A stretch of DNA of 64,000 nucleotides from Methanoperedens sp049303315 (GTDB taxonomy: Archaea; Halobacteriota; Methanosarcinia; Methanosarcinales; Methanoperedenaceae), in contig JBAQMZ010000041.1 of assembly GCA_049303315.1 (NCBI GenBank), positions 1 to 64,000 on the forward strand. Direction: 5' to 3'. Positions 43,020 to 52,306 of this stretch are shown here, piece after piece (position 1 is the first letter of the stretch; each line of letters begins with the position of its first letter). The position numbers and the translations under genes are program-made. The notes beneath the pieces are model-generated. The model saw only the letters and a program-made list of their open reading frames with translations. It searched no databases and was not told where the DNA came from.

Positions 43020-43694
43020 ATGGTGCGCATAGGCGGTCTTGAGCTTGAAAGGTCAATAGTTGCGTCTATCGGTAAAAATCCTCTTGATTCTGCATCAAAA
43101 GCAAAAAAGCTCGGCGCGGATATATTAGAGGTAAGGATAGATCTCCTTGATATGGATGCACTCCTGGCGCTTTCAAAGATAAAGAAGCTTGACCTGCCTG
43201 TTATCATTACCAACCGGATGAAACAGGAAGGAGGGGCGTGGGACGGGAGCGAAGATGAGCGAATCCAAACACTGTTATCCTTGCTCCATCTGGCAGATGC
43301 AGTTGATATCGAGTTATGCGCCCAAAAACGCGACGATGTGGTTAAAAAAGCAAAAACTGAAGGAAAAACGGTTATCATCTCCACCCATGATTTCCGGAAT
43401 ACGCCGGAGCCTGATGTCATGGCCGGTATAATCAACGAATCATTTGAAGCCGGCGCAGATATTGCTAAACTTGCAGTAATGCCGAACACGCTTCTGGATG
43501 TGCTCCACCTGCTTGAGGTTACTTTACACTCAGGTGGGAAAGTATGCACTATCGCCATGGGCAATATTGGCAGGCATTCGCGCGTTGTTGCCCCGATTTA
43601 CGGTTCAGTCATGACCTATGGGTATGTGGATAAGCCCACGGCTCCGGGGCAATTAAAAGTGGATGAATTAAAATCCATTTTGAAATTGCTCTGA
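43020..43694 (+). CDS. aroD: 3-dehydroquinate dehydratase, type I
   Basis: A 224-residue type I dehydroquinase (EC 4.2.1.10), step three of the shikimate pathway. The Schiff-base lysine is in ADIAKLAVMP, and the catalytic histidine is in VIISTHDF. The N-terminal LGADILEVRIDLL and NRMKQEGGAWDG blocks, and the C-terminal GSVMTYGYVDKPTAPGQL, match the family. The ATG at 43020 has no ribosome site and follows AT-rich TTATACAAT directly, so the transcript may be leaderless. Confidence 0.95.
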   Translation: MVRIGGLELERSIVASIGKNPLDSASKAKKLGADILEVRIDLLDMDALLALSKIKKLDLPVIITNRMKQEGGAWDGSEDERIQTLLSLLHLADAVDIELCAQKRDDVVKKAKTEGKTVIISTHDFRNTPEPDVMAGIINESFEAGADIAKLAVMPNTLLDVLHLLEVTLHSGGKVCTIAMGNIGRHSRVVAPIYGSVMTYGYVDKPTAPGQLKVDELKSILKLL

Positions 43695-43702
43695 GCCGGG
43701 AA

Positions 43703-44608
43703 TTATTTGAGACGTATCAGGTTTTCCCGCCCTTTTTTGATTTTAAGAATAAGATTTTTGTTATTCAGTTCATTCAATGCCGAACTTACCGTCGATTTTG
43801 GAAGATTTAGCTTTTTTACGATTTCCGACTGGTAAAGAGGCCCGCCGTTTTCTTTTAAGAGCCTGATAATCCGTTCTTCTATGTTTATCATTTCGGTTTC
43901 TGTAATGTCTCCAGCTATTTCTTTTGGAACTCCCTTTTTGCGCATGTAAATAAACGCACCAAGCGCAACGATAATGAAAGTGGCAACAGCAAGGGGTATC
44001 CAGGGAGATGAGGTCTTTGAGAGAATAATCCTTGGTTCCCCTGCGCCAAAAGAGCGAAGACCGTACCATATAAGCCCCTCACGGGTCTGGTCAGGCGGCG
44101 GCATAACCTCTTCGAGTTTAAAACCTGAAGGATACTGGATTATAAGCGTATTGTCTTTTGAAAGGTACAATCCCCCGATAAAGACATCCCCGATGTTGAT
44201 ATCCGGATCGGTCATGGCAAAATTTGTCCACCTGAACGAATAATGCACAACGCCATATTTGCCGGTAGGAGTGGATTGGACTGCCGCATCGCCGGTGAAA
44301 TCCGCTGCAACCATACTTCTTGAGGTTGCATTAGCAGCTTCGGATGCCGATTTCTGCATCAATTCCTTGAACTCGGGAAGAAAAACCGAATTTAGCTGCT
44401 GCGTATAATTCTCAAATGAATTGACATCATCATTTGTTAGAAGTAGCGTCCTGTATTCCACATTCCATATCGCAGTGCCGTCGTCTTTAATATTTATCGT
44501 GTATGTTATTTTGTAATCGTTTTCCGGTGCGGCTCCGGCTAAGGAGATGCATAGTAAAAGAATTATAGCAAGATTAAGTAAATTCCGCGCCATGAGATTA
44601 CCGGGCAT
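43703..44608 (-). CDS. Membrane-anchored winged-helix regulator with extracellular domain
   Basis: A 301-residue protein in the order: signal peptide (LLNLAIILLLCISLAGAAP), extracellular beta-rich domain of about 190 residues (VHYSFRWTNFAMTDPDINIGDVF), one membrane span (WIPLAVATFIIVALGAFIYM, about residues 206-225), then a cytoplasmic winged helix (IIRLLKENGGPLYQSEIVKKLNLPKSTVSSALNELNNKNLI). Such proteins are one-component membrane regulators frequent in Methanosarcinales and halophiles. The target is unknown. The start is either ATG 44608 or 44593; neither has a good ribosome site. It is convergent with aroD (8 bases between stops). Confidence 0.85.
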   Translation of the reverse strand: MPGNLMARNLLNLAIILLLCISLAGAAPENDYKITYTINIKDDGTAIWNVEYRTLLLTNDDVNSFENYTQQLNSVFLPEFKELMQKSASEAANATSRSMVAADFTGDAAVQSTPTGKYGVVHYSFRWTNFAMTDPDINIGDVFIGGLYLSKDNTLIIQYPSGFKLEEVMPPPDQTREGLIWYGLRSFGAGEPRIILSKTSSPWIPLAVATFIIVALGAFIYMRKKGVPKEIAGDITETEMINIEERIIRLLKENGGPLYQSEIVKKLNLPKSTVSSALNELNNKNLILKIKKGRENLIRLK

Positions 44609-44732
44609 TTTTTAGTAATTGTATCTCCTGGTATAAAAATTTAATAAATTTTCATTCAAAATTTAACCATATGGAGAAGAGATAGGTATGCTCTACCTAT
44701 CAAATCTCATATCTATTCCAGGAGGTACTGGC

Positions 44733-45896
44733 TTAGTCTTCGTTTCCGGTTACATTATTGCTTTTTCGTTCCACAGTATTTTCACGTTTTTCTACCCTCT
44801 TAACCTCTTTCACCTCTTTTACCTCTTTTATCTCTTTTTTTACCTCCTTAGTTTCACGTTTCTCTTCTTTCTTAACTTCCTGTATTTCTTTCCGTTCTGT
44901 TTTAGCCTTTATTTCCAGTACCTTAAGTATATCCGCTGCGCTAAGAATAGATAGCCTGTCATGAATCCCGCTAATAATTCCCGCTCTCCCGGTTGTATCA
45001 TTAAGGGGGAACTTGTAATTAGCTTCGACGATGGAGAAATTCTTTTCGATACTGGCTTCAGCTTCAAGTTCTGTCTTTAACTCTCCTTTATCTATATTTT
45101 CGACCATTAGCAATGCGTTGATATTCTCCGTGCTCAACTGGAATTTATCGTGGATTTCCTGGGCTATTGTAAAATTATCAATCCCGGATTTGAATTTAAG
45201 TTCGACTTCAACCTGGGTATCATTACCGATTTTTTTAGCTTTAATCTTCACTGCTTCTTCGGTCTCTTCTTCACGGTCTTTCCTTTCTTCCTTTCGCTTG
45301 ATTTTTTCTTCAAACTTTCCTTTAAGTTCCTGGCTGTTACTATAAGCTCTTTCAAGCCCTTTGTTGCCGGGATGCGAATCAAGAAGGTTCTTTAGAACTA
45401 TCTCATGTTTTGCAATCATCTGCTCTGCATTGGCAAGTCCTGAATCAGTGCCTCTGAAATCTGAAACTGATTTATTTGCCTCTTCCATTTTCTCTCTGTA
45501 ATGCTCAAGTGCTTCGTTTGCTGCTTCAGTATCATTCCTTTTTAGTGCTGCTCTTGCCTCAGCTATCCTCTTTCTTGCATGAGCTACCTGTTTTCCGAGT
45601 TTTTCACTCGCATTGAAGGTAAAAGTCTCACCGATATTCTCAAACGCTATTTGTAATCCGTATAAAGCATTTCCAGGGCCGATTAGACCTTCATCGGCCT
45701 CTTCATCATCTGCCGCTCCTTCTGTTGCTGTACTGGTTGCTGTTCCAGTGACAGTTAATGTTTCAGTTGGAGTTCCAGTTGCGGTTACTGTTGATGTTTC
45801 ATTGACCGTACCATTCTCTGCGGCGCCGGCCATGCCTATAGTAAAGGCCAGCACAAGCAGAATCATTCCTGCCAGAGTTATATTTCTTAATGTCAT
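44733..45896 (-). CDS. Secreted DUF5667-like protein with charged coiled-coil tail
   Basis: A 387-residue exported protein. A signal peptide (LAGMILLVLAFTIGMAGA) is followed by a Thr/Ser/Val-rich linker (TVTATGTPTETLTVTGTATS), likely glycosylated. Then comes a domain of the DUF5667 kind (LIGPGNALYGLQIAFENIGETFTF), then long helical segments and a Lys/Glu-rich C-terminal coiled coil (EVKKEEKRETKEVKKE). The start ATG 45896 follows GAGGTGAG. Related proteins occur in multiple copies in methanogens and may be envelope components. No enzymatic motif is present. Confidence 0.85.
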   Translation of the reverse strand: MTLRNITLAGMILLVLAFTIGMAGAAENGTVNETSTVTATGTPTETLTVTGTATSTATEGAADDEEADEGLIGPGNALYGLQIAFENIGETFTFNASEKLGKQVAHARKRIAEARAALKRNDTEAANEALEHYREKMEEANKSVSDFRGTDSGLANAEQMIAKHEIVLKNLLDSHPGNKGLERAYSNSQELKGKFEEKIKRKEERKDREEETEEAVKIKAKKIGNDTQVEVELKFKSGIDNFTIAQEIHDKFQLSTENINALLMVENIDKGELKTELEAEASIEKNFSIVEANYKFPLNDTTGRAGIISGIHDRLSILSAADILKVLEIKAKTERKEIQEVKKEEKRETKEVKKEIKEVKEVKEVKRVEKRENTVERKSNNVTGNED

Positions 45897-46229
45897 ATTC
45901 TCACCTCGTAATCCGGCATTTTGCCGTTGGATCGAATTAATCCCTAACAAATATAAGCATTCTTACAGTTTTAATAGTTTCTTAAAGTACCCAATTTTTC
46001 CAAAATCTGTTAAATCGTTCATAAAGGTTCGGAATCCTTTATAAAACCTTATAAGCGGAGATATTAGAATGTGTGCCAGAGTGTCAATAGCCGACTTTGC
46101 GGTGAGTGCTCCAAACCCACATGCCACTGGAAATTTACATTAAGTTGACAGCATCCTTACGCAATCGATAATGCTAAATATTGTTAACGCTAAATTAAAT
46201 ACTGGTTATAATAAAGAGGGTACTATAAA
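45897..46229. other. 333-bp divergent intergenic region
   Basis: This gap separates the secreted DUF5667-like gene and AMP phosphorylase, transcribed in opposite directions, so it should hold both promoters. A small hairpin CGGCA-TTT-TGCCG lies in the 5' untranslated part of the minus-strand gene (45914-45926), and AAAGG...CCTTT pairs near 46023-46040. TTTATAAAAC and TTATAATAAAG are TATA-like. I see no open frame or RNA gene with support here. Confidence 0.5.
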
Positions 46230-47747
46230 ATGGAACTTAAAGTCCGGTCATTACAGATTAAAGCAGGCAAGTATAAAGTCGTACTTAACACCCAGGACGC
46301 CAAAGAACTCGGCGTCAGGAGCGGAGACCGCGTCCAGTTAAAAGACCATGGCTACCTGACGGCAATCGTGGAAACAGGAGATTTGATCGAAAAAGGTACG
46401 GTTGGAGTGTATCAGGAATGTTGTGAAAAGCTGGGTGAAGTCTGTCCGCTGACGATTAATGTCATCCCGACATCAAGACCGAGTTCCGTGGGTTTTATCA
46501 AGAAGGTCATGGACAAACAGAAGCTGACGCAGGAAGAGATATTCCAGATAGTCCAGGATATTGTCAGGGAAAATCTTACCGAAATCGAACTATCTGCATT
46601 CGTTACAAGTTCGTATATCCACGGGATGACCTCGGATGAGATTGAATGGCTGACAAGGGCGATGATAGATACCGGGGAAAAGATAGAATTTGAGACTCAC
46701 CCGATAATGGACAAGCACAGCATAGGCGGCGTCCCGGGCAACAAAATATCATTGCTTGTAGTGCCGATAATTGCCGCGAACGGGCTTCTCATACCCAAGA
46801 CGAGCTCAAGGGCGATAACGGGCGCAGCGGGCACTGCGGATTTGATGGAGGTGCTCGCGCCTGTGGAATTCTCGGCTGATGAGATAAAATCCATTACCGA
46901 AAAGGTCGGCGGTGTGATAGTATGGGGCGGCGCGACAAATATTGCGCCTGCGGATGATAAACTGATACGCGCGGAATATCCTCTTTCCATAGATCCGCGA
47001 TGCCAGCTCCTTGCATCAATAATGGCAAAAAAAGGGGCTGTCGGGGCGGACTGCGTTGTCATTGACATCCCTGTGGGAAGCGGAACGAAAGTCCACACAA
47101 TGGATGAAGGAAAGAAACTCGCAAGGGATTTGATTGAACTTGGCGAGAGGCTCGGGATGAATGTGGAATGCGCCATGACCTACGGGGCATCGCCTGTTGG
47201 AAGAACCATTGGTCCGGTGCTCGAAGTAAGAGAAGCGTTGAAGGTGCTTGAAACAATGCAGGGACCAAACAGCCTCATCGAAAAGAGCACGGCGCTGGCT
47301 GGAATTTTGCTTGAGATGGGTGGAACCGCAGCCAGAGGACGCGGGAAGGAGCTTGCAATGGAAACGCTGCGTTCCGGGAAAGCCCTTAATAAGCTCAAGG
47401 AAATCATTGAAGCACAGGGTGGAAATCCGAAAATTGTCCATACTGATATCAAACCCGGAGAACACAGGGGAGAGCTTACTTCCCCTGCTGACGGATATGT
47501 CATTGAATTCGATAACAAGCGTATTGTCGAGATTGCAAGGATTGCAGGGGCTCCAATCGATAAAGGAGCAGGGGTCTGGATTCATAAGAAAAAAGGCGAG
47601 CTTGTCAAGAAAGGTGAGCCGCTTTTCACTATTTTTGCAGATAAGGGCTGGAAGCTCAGCAATGCTTTAAAAAGCGCGGAAAAAGATTATCCTTTAATCG
47701 TGGAAGGCATGCTTCTTGAGCGGGTCCAGACGTTCAAGGTTATTTAG
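46230..47747 (+). CDS. deoA: AMP phosphorylase
   Basis: A 505-residue archaeal nucleoside-phosphorylase-family enzyme (EC 2.4.2.57), converting AMP and phosphate to adenine and ribose-1,5-bisphosphate. This is the first step of the archaeal AMP-to-RuBisCO pathway. An N-terminal beta domain (about 1-85) precedes the phosphorylase core, with MDKHSIGGVPGNKISLLVVPI (phosphate site), PKTSSRAITGAAGTADLMEVL, VGADCVVIDIPVGSGTKV and MTYGASPVGRTIGP. A C-terminal barrel follows (HRGELTSPADGYVIEFDNK). The length and N-domain separate it from bacterial thymidine phosphorylase. A weak ribosome site (AGAGGG) precedes the ATG. Confidence 0.95.
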   Translation: MELKVRSLQIKAGKYKVVLNTQDAKELGVRSGDRVQLKDHGYLTAIVETGDLIEKGTVGVYQECCEKLGEVCPLTINVIPTSRPSSVGFIKKVMDKQKLTQEEIFQIVQDIVRENLTEIELSAFVTSSYIHGMTSDEIEWLTRAMIDTGEKIEFETHPIMDKHSIGGVPGNKISLLVVPIIAANGLLIPKTSSRAITGAAGTADLMEVLAPVEFSADEIKSITEKVGGVIVWGGATNIAPADDKLIRAEYPLSIDPRCQLLASIMAKKGAVGADCVVIDIPVGSGTKVHTMDEGKKLARDLIELGERLGMNVECAMTYGASPVGRTIGPVLEVREALKVLETMQGPNSLIEKSTALAGILLEMGGTAARGRGKELAMETLRSGKALNKLKEIIEAQGGNPKIVHTDIKPGEHRGELTSPADGYVIEFDNKRIVEIARIAGAPIDKGAGVWIHKKKGELVKKGEPLFTIFADKGWKLSNALKSAEKDYPLIVEGMLLERVQTFKVI

Positions 47748-47776
47748 ATGTTATACAGGTGATGTAGCGCCGATTT

Positions 47777-49507
47777 TTAACAATCGGAAAATGCTACACT
47801 CTCCAGTGTCATGGCTTTTACAACAGCATTATCCAAAGATACAAGAAGCGTCGAGATGTCTTTCTTTAAGTCTGAGATAATTTCTATCGGTTGATTTGCT
47901 TTCCTGCCCAATTCTTCATCAGGCAAAGCGATAATGTCGCCCAACTGCATTTGCAGTATACTACCAAATAATTTCCCCTTTATTTTAATATCCAATGCAA
48001 GTGTCGCCCTTCTTTTAATCACATAAAGCTTAAACAGAGGGATACCGACTTTTTTATAGAGAGAGAAAACGTTTGCTAAAGCCATGTCTTTGATAGTCTT
48101 GACTCCCTGTTTATCAAGTCTCTCGGCATAGGAATCACCTACACCCTCAATATCCCTGATTGGAAGATCTTCAAGCCCATTTTGAGGATTTCCTACTACC
48201 TTGATAAAATCAAAGTCCACATAACCCGGGGGTTCATTTGAACCATACCAACCATCACCTTCTATTTCGATTTCCTGCTCAATTCCGAAAGAGCCTGGAG
48301 GAAATGTATATTCACGTACATATTCAAAGGTTGAATCATCGCCACCTGTGCTCGCCCTGATGGCGACGTAATCCTTGTTACGCTCTATCTCGAAATACCA
48401 TCTATCAGCGGACAGGGGATTTGGTGAATTGGGGAAGAATATAGTTTCAATATCACTGCCTGCAGGCAGGGACATTGAGTTCGAGCCCGGATTACTGTCG
48501 TTTACACCCACGCTACGGTCTATGCGCACCAGCGCCGCTCCATTATCACCAGGAGCTCTAATTATGAAATGCATATTGCGGTTGTTTGTTGGCGCCGCAG
48601 GACGCAAGTTATAGGTTATCGCCGTTTTGAGAATCCACCTGTCTCCAGAAAACGGGCGAACAAGCCAAAGAGATTTGGCATAATTTTGTCCGCTTCCAGC
48701 CACGCGAGCCGTATGATTGGCATCAATTATGTAACGCAGGTATCCAGGAGTAAGAGAGTAACTACCCTTCCCTGGGCTTATTACCCAACTAGGACTCAAT
48801 GTCTGGTCGTTAAACTGGTCATCAAAAATCACAACTCCCATGTGTTGGATGGCAGCATGCGACCGAATTTCCTCATCCGTCCTTGCAACTTTTGATATAT
48901 GGAGTTCATCAACAAGCCCAATATCACCTCTGCCCCAATCATTCAGATATGCAAAGATGGTGCCGCTAAAAGCAGGCCAAACATTTGCAGTTGTAGATGC
49001 GTCCACTTCCCCATTAACATACAGTTTTGTTCCTGCGGGACCCCAGCTTACTACAACATGAGTCCACTTATTCAAGGGAATAGTTGTTTTTCCGACCGGT
49101 GCCTTATCCATGTTCCCTCCCCAGCCACCATATGTCAATTTGCCATCGGTATTCAATCCAAAAAGCATTATTGTGCCTGCTGATGGGGGTGAAGGGGTAT
49201 CATACCAATTGAAATGCAATAATGTCAAAGAATACTGTCGTGGTTTTATCCACATTTCTATTGTCCCTTCAGTAAGCACTCCAGAAGCTGCCTCATTTCT
49301 ATCCCATTTATGAACTCCATCCCAGCGGTACCAAGGAGAAAAGGCGTACTTAATATAAGCGCCCCTCGTAAGATTTACTGCCTGTTCTAAGTTCGGCAGG
49401 CTTTCTCCATAAGTCAACGCTCCGAAACCTGTTCCTTTAACAGTGCCATTAAAATGGTCTAACAAAACAGTATTGCCATCAGGCTGGATTTGTAAGATTT
49501 TTGACAT
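47777..49507 (-). CDS. LamG/concanavalin-like protein with C-terminal helix-hairpin-helix
   Basis: A 576-residue protein. Residues about 10-225 are a LamG jelly roll (GTIEMWIKPRQYSLTLLHF, WTHVVVSWGPAGTKLYVNG, GLVDELHISKVARTDEEI). Residues about 230-440 are a second beta-sandwich (FDDQFNDQTLSPSW, GYLRYIIDA, VDFDFIKV), like that in the YVTN protein at 57595-60552. Residues about 445-480 form a helix-hairpin-helix (IRDIEGVGDSYAERLDKQGVKTIKDMA) as in DUF4332-type proteins, followed by helices. No signal peptide is visible, odd for a LamG protein. GGGGTGG precedes the ATG. Function unknown; carbohydrate or protein binding is likely. Confidence 0.8.
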   Translation of the reverse strand: MSKILQIQPDGNTVLLDHFNGTVKGTGFGALTYGESLPNLEQAVNLTRGAYIKYAFSPWYRWDGVHKWDRNEAASGVLTEGTIEMWIKPRQYSLTLLHFNWYDTPSPPSAGTIMLFGLNTDGKLTYGGWGGNMDKAPVGKTTIPLNKWTHVVVSWGPAGTKLYVNGEVDASTTANVWPAFSGTIFAYLNDWGRGDIGLVDELHISKVARTDEEIRSHAAIQHMGVVIFDDQFNDQTLSPSWVISPGKGSYSLTPGYLRYIIDANHTARVAGSGQNYAKSLWLVRPFSGDRWILKTAITYNLRPAAPTNNRNMHFIIRAPGDNGAALVRIDRSVGVNDSNPGSNSMSLPAGSDIETIFFPNSPNPLSADRWYFEIERNKDYVAIRASTGGDDSTFEYVREYTFPPGSFGIEQEIEIEGDGWYGSNEPPGYVDFDFIKVVGNPQNGLEDLPIRDIEGVGDSYAERLDKQGVKTIKDMALANVFSLYKKVGIPLFKLYVIKRRATLALDIKIKGKLFGSILQMQLGDIIALPDEELGRKANQPIEIISDLKKDISTLLVSLDNAVVKAMTLESVAFSDC

Positions 49508-49671
49508 TTGCCACCCCTATAATAGTTATTTTCTTGCTTTATATATCTTGCTTATACATTTTGATATTTTCGAAAATTAACGATTAAATATAGTGTAATT
49601 TAAATTTTTGCTTATAACATATAGTAATTAGATTTATACATTATACGATTATACTTGCAATAGGTGATATT

Positions 49672-51543
49672 ATGGAAACTATTAGCGCGCACCAATCGGT
49701 AAAAGAACAGTATAATATACTGAAAAAAGATATGATGACGAATACATTTGACAGGTTCAACGCCCAGGGAAAACGCTGTTCATTCTGCGAGCAGGGGATA
49801 AGCTGCCAGCTTTGCAGCAATGGCCCATGCAGGATAAAACCCGGGGCGGAACGCGGCGTTTGCGGTATAGATGCAGACGGTATGGCTATGAGGAACCTGC
49901 TCTTCCTGAATACCATGGGTACCTCGACCTATACCTTCCACGCCAAGGAGGTTGCAAAGACACTGAAGGCGACAGCTCTTGGAAAAACTCCTTTCCATAT
50001 CAAGGACGAGGCAAAACTCCGAAGCCTTGCCGGGAAATTCGGGATAAAAACAGATAAAAGTACGAAAGAACTTGCTCTTGCAGTTTCGGATGCCATGCTT
50101 GCCGGAATAAATGCGGATTCGGATGACGAGCTTGCCAATGTTCTATCCTTTGCACCGAAATCAAGGATAGAAATCTGGCGAAAATTGGGAATCTTGCCCG
50201 GCGGTCCTGTCCATGAGGTCATGGATGCGGTTTCAAGTTCCCAGACCAATATCGATGGGGATTACGTCTCACTTGCAAAGAAAGCCCTGCGTCTTGGTAT
50301 TTCATGCATATATGGCGCCCAGATTCCACTTGAACTCGGGCAGGATGTGCTGTTCGGGACACCATCGCCGCACAGCGTTGACGTTGATATAGGGATAATC
50401 GACCCATCGTATGTGAATGTTGTTGTGAATGGTCATGAACCTTTTATCGGCGTTGCTCTCATTAAGGCAGCCCACGATGCAAAAAACCAGGACAAGGCTA
50501 AAAACGCCGGCGCCAGCGGCCTTCATATCATAGGCTCGATCGAAACAGGGCAGGAACTTGTACAGAGGTTTGCGACAGATAATGTATTCGTGGGCCTGAC
50601 CGGGAACTGGCTTTCCATCGAACCCGCGCTTGCAACCGGGGGCGTAGATGTTTTTGCCATGGATATGAACTGCTCGCCTCCTGCGATTGGCGAATATCAG
50701 GAGAAATACAATACAACCCTCGTTTCAGTATCAAAACTTGTCAACGTCCCTGGAATGAAAGGCCAGATAGTGTACAAGCCAGAAGAAGCGGCTGCACAGG
50801 CGCAGAAGCTTATCGATATGGCAATAGAGAATTTCAAGAAGCGAAAAGGAAAGCCTACAAACCAGTCGGGAAGGAAGCAGAAATCCATTCTCGGTTTCTC
50901 GACCGAAGCATGTCTTGGGGCACTTGGCGGAACGCTTGACCCATTGCTTGATGTCATCAAGAAGGGGACTCTCAAAGGAGTGGTTGCTCTGGTGAGTTGC
51001 ACCACGCTGCGGGACGGCGGCCAGGATGTCAATACCTTGAAGATTGCAAGGGAACTTATCAAGCGCGATATACTTGTCATCAGCGCAGGATGCGGAAATG
51101 CTGCTCTCCAGGTTGGCGGTCTTACCACGCTTGAGGCAAAGGAGGAAGCAGGCCCGGGTCTTAAGGCTGTATGTGAGCTGCTCAAAATCCCGCCGGTATT
51201 GAGTTTCGGAACATGCACGGACACGGGAAGGATAACCCTTCTTGTAACCGCTGTCGCGGATGCGCTTGGAGTTGACCCATCGGCTTTGCCTGTGGCTGTA
51301 ACAGCCCCAACATACATGGAACAAAAAGCGACCATAGATGGGATATTTGCAGTGGCTTTCGGCCTCTATACTCATGTTGCGCCGCTGCCGCCGGTCGGAG
51401 GAGCGCCTCGCCTTGTGAAGCTCCTAACAAGCGATGTGGAAGGGCTTACAGGCGGCAAGCTTGCTGTGGAGACCGATATGGTGGCGGCTGCCAATGGAAT
51501 TGAGGCGCATATAATGAAGAAAAGGGCGGCGCTTGGAATATAA
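49672..51543 (+). CDS. cooS: CooS-type Ni-Fe carbon-monoxide dehydrogenase, atypical
   Basis: A 623-residue anaerobic CO dehydrogenase catalytic subunit (family EC 1.2.7.4). The N-terminal cluster cysteines are Cys36, Cys39, Cys45, Cys48, Cys53 and Cys64; the first two form a CxxC pair. Five of the six usual C-cluster ligands are in place: His255 (NGHEP), Cys334, Cys443 (VSCTT), Cys474 (AGCGNAA) and Cys515 (FGTCTD), plus catalytic Lys552. The sixth, the cysteine in the usual CCTGNE block, is replaced: the sequence reads IIGSIETGQE (Ser289-Ile290). The histidine ladder of the family is mostly gone (only His90 in STYTFHAKEV). The overall fold is kept, so it may be a catalytically altered CooS clade. 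No cooC or cooF is adjacent. Confidence 0.88.
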   Translation: METISAHQSVKEQYNILKKDMMTNTFDRFNAQGKRCSFCEQGISCQLCSNGPCRIKPGAERGVCGIDADGMAMRNLLFLNTMGTSTYTFHAKEVAKTLKATALGKTPFHIKDEAKLRSLAGKFGIKTDKSTKELALAVSDAMLAGINADSDDELANVLSFAPKSRIEIWRKLGILPGGPVHEVMDAVSSSQTNIDGDYVSLAKKALRLGISCIYGAQIPLELGQDVLFGTPSPHSVDVDIGIIDPSYVNVVVNGHEPFIGVALIKAAHDAKNQDKAKNAGASGLHIIGSIETGQELVQRFATDNVFVGLTGNWLSIEPALATGGVDVFAMDMNCSPPAIGEYQEKYNTTLVSVSKLVNVPGMKGQIVYKPEEAAAQAQKLIDMAIENFKKRKGKPTNQSGRKQKSILGFSTEACLGALGGTLDPLLDVIKKGTLKGVVALVSCTTLRDGGQDVNTLKIARELIKRDILVISAGCGNAALQVGGLTTLEAKEEAGPGLKAVCELLKIPPVLSFGTCTDTGRITLLVTAVADALGVDPSALPVAVTAPTYMEQKATIDGIFAVAFGLYTHVAPLPPVGGAPRLVKLLTSDVEGLTGGKLAVETDMVAAANGIEAHIMKKRAALGI

Positions 51544-51573
51544 AAAATCAGAAAGGGAAGCTGAAACAAAATT

Positions 51574-51975
51574 TCAGCTTTTCTTTTCCTCTTTTGGCGG
51601 TATGAGCGACCGCGCAATATTATAGACAAAGATGTAAATGGCGAGAAGCGATAGCGCCCCGAAAAGAATCGTTCCGAGCCGGTAGTCGCTGTTTGCAAAC
51701 CTGTACGGCATGGTGAGCGCAAGTCCCACAAGTCCGATGTTCTGGAGCCAGAACTGGGTCTCTGCAAGGCGGAGGCTATAGAGGTCGGTACCTGCAAAAA
51801 CAGGCAGCAAATGGTAGCCAACTCCGAATATCATCATGGATACGAAGCCTATCAAAAGCACATGGGCATGAGTGGGCGTCAAGGGCGATGAATTTATCAC
51901 CATTATTAATCCAAGGGTGCTGCCTATCACCAAGTAAACTAAACTTGCCCAGGCAAACTTCAGGGGTATTTCCAT
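51574..51975 (-). CDS. Small heme-copper-oxidase subunit I-like membrane protein
   Basis: A 133-residue protein with four membrane spans. The second, THAHVLLIGFVSMMIFGVGYHLLPVF, resembles a CcoN/NorB helix with its metal or heme histidines, but the protein is only a quarter of a complete oxidase subunit. No other oxidase gene is near. Start ATG 51975 follows AGAGGAAA; an upstream in-frame start would overlap DUF1858. With the DUF1858 gene directly upstream on the same strand, it may bind heme and act in nitric-oxide or redox handling; this is inferred. Confidence 0.75.
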   Translation of the reverse strand: MEIPLKFAWASLVYLVIGSTLGLIMVINSSPLTPTHAHVLLIGFVSMMIFGVGYHLLPVFAGTDLYSLRLAETQFWLQNIGLVGLALTMPYRFANSDYRLGTILFGALSLLAIYIFVYNIARSLIPPKEEKKS

Positions 51976-51997
51976 ACTATTTCCTCTATTCCTTTTT

Positions 51998-52201
51998 TTA
52001 TGCAAGCCCTGCCGCTTTATTAAGTTCATCAAGCAGCTGGGTTATGTCCACCCTGTGCATCCTGCAGAAGAACTCAAGATTCTCAGAGGGCAATCTGCCA
52101 ACATATCCGGGCATGCCGTGTTTGATAAATATTTCCTTCGTTGCTGGATATTTTGTTATTATTTCATTTAGCTTGCTGGACTTGTTTATCTTTTCTGCCA
52201 T
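51998..52201 (-). CDS. DUF1858 protein
   Basis: A 67-residue helical protein matching DUF1858, a small domain often joined to hemerythrin, ScdA-like or redox proteins and predicted to act in metal or redox handling. Typical blocks are LNEIITKYPATKEIFIKHGMPGY and LEFFCRMHRVDITQLLDELN. It lies 22 bases upstream of the small oxidase-like gene on the same strand, so the two are probably co-expressed. The single Cys and the His residues could bind a ligand. Confidence 0.85.
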   Translation of the reverse strand: MAEKINKSSKLNEIITKYPATKEIFIKHGMPGYVGRLPSENLEFFCRMHRVDITQLLDELNKAAGLA

Positions 52202-52306
52202 ACATTCCTCGTATACAATAATTATTTGTCTTTATATATCTCCCTTTTCTGTACAAATTGATTTTTTACAACAATCCAAAGGTTGCAGATTAATCCATTA
52301 ATAAAT

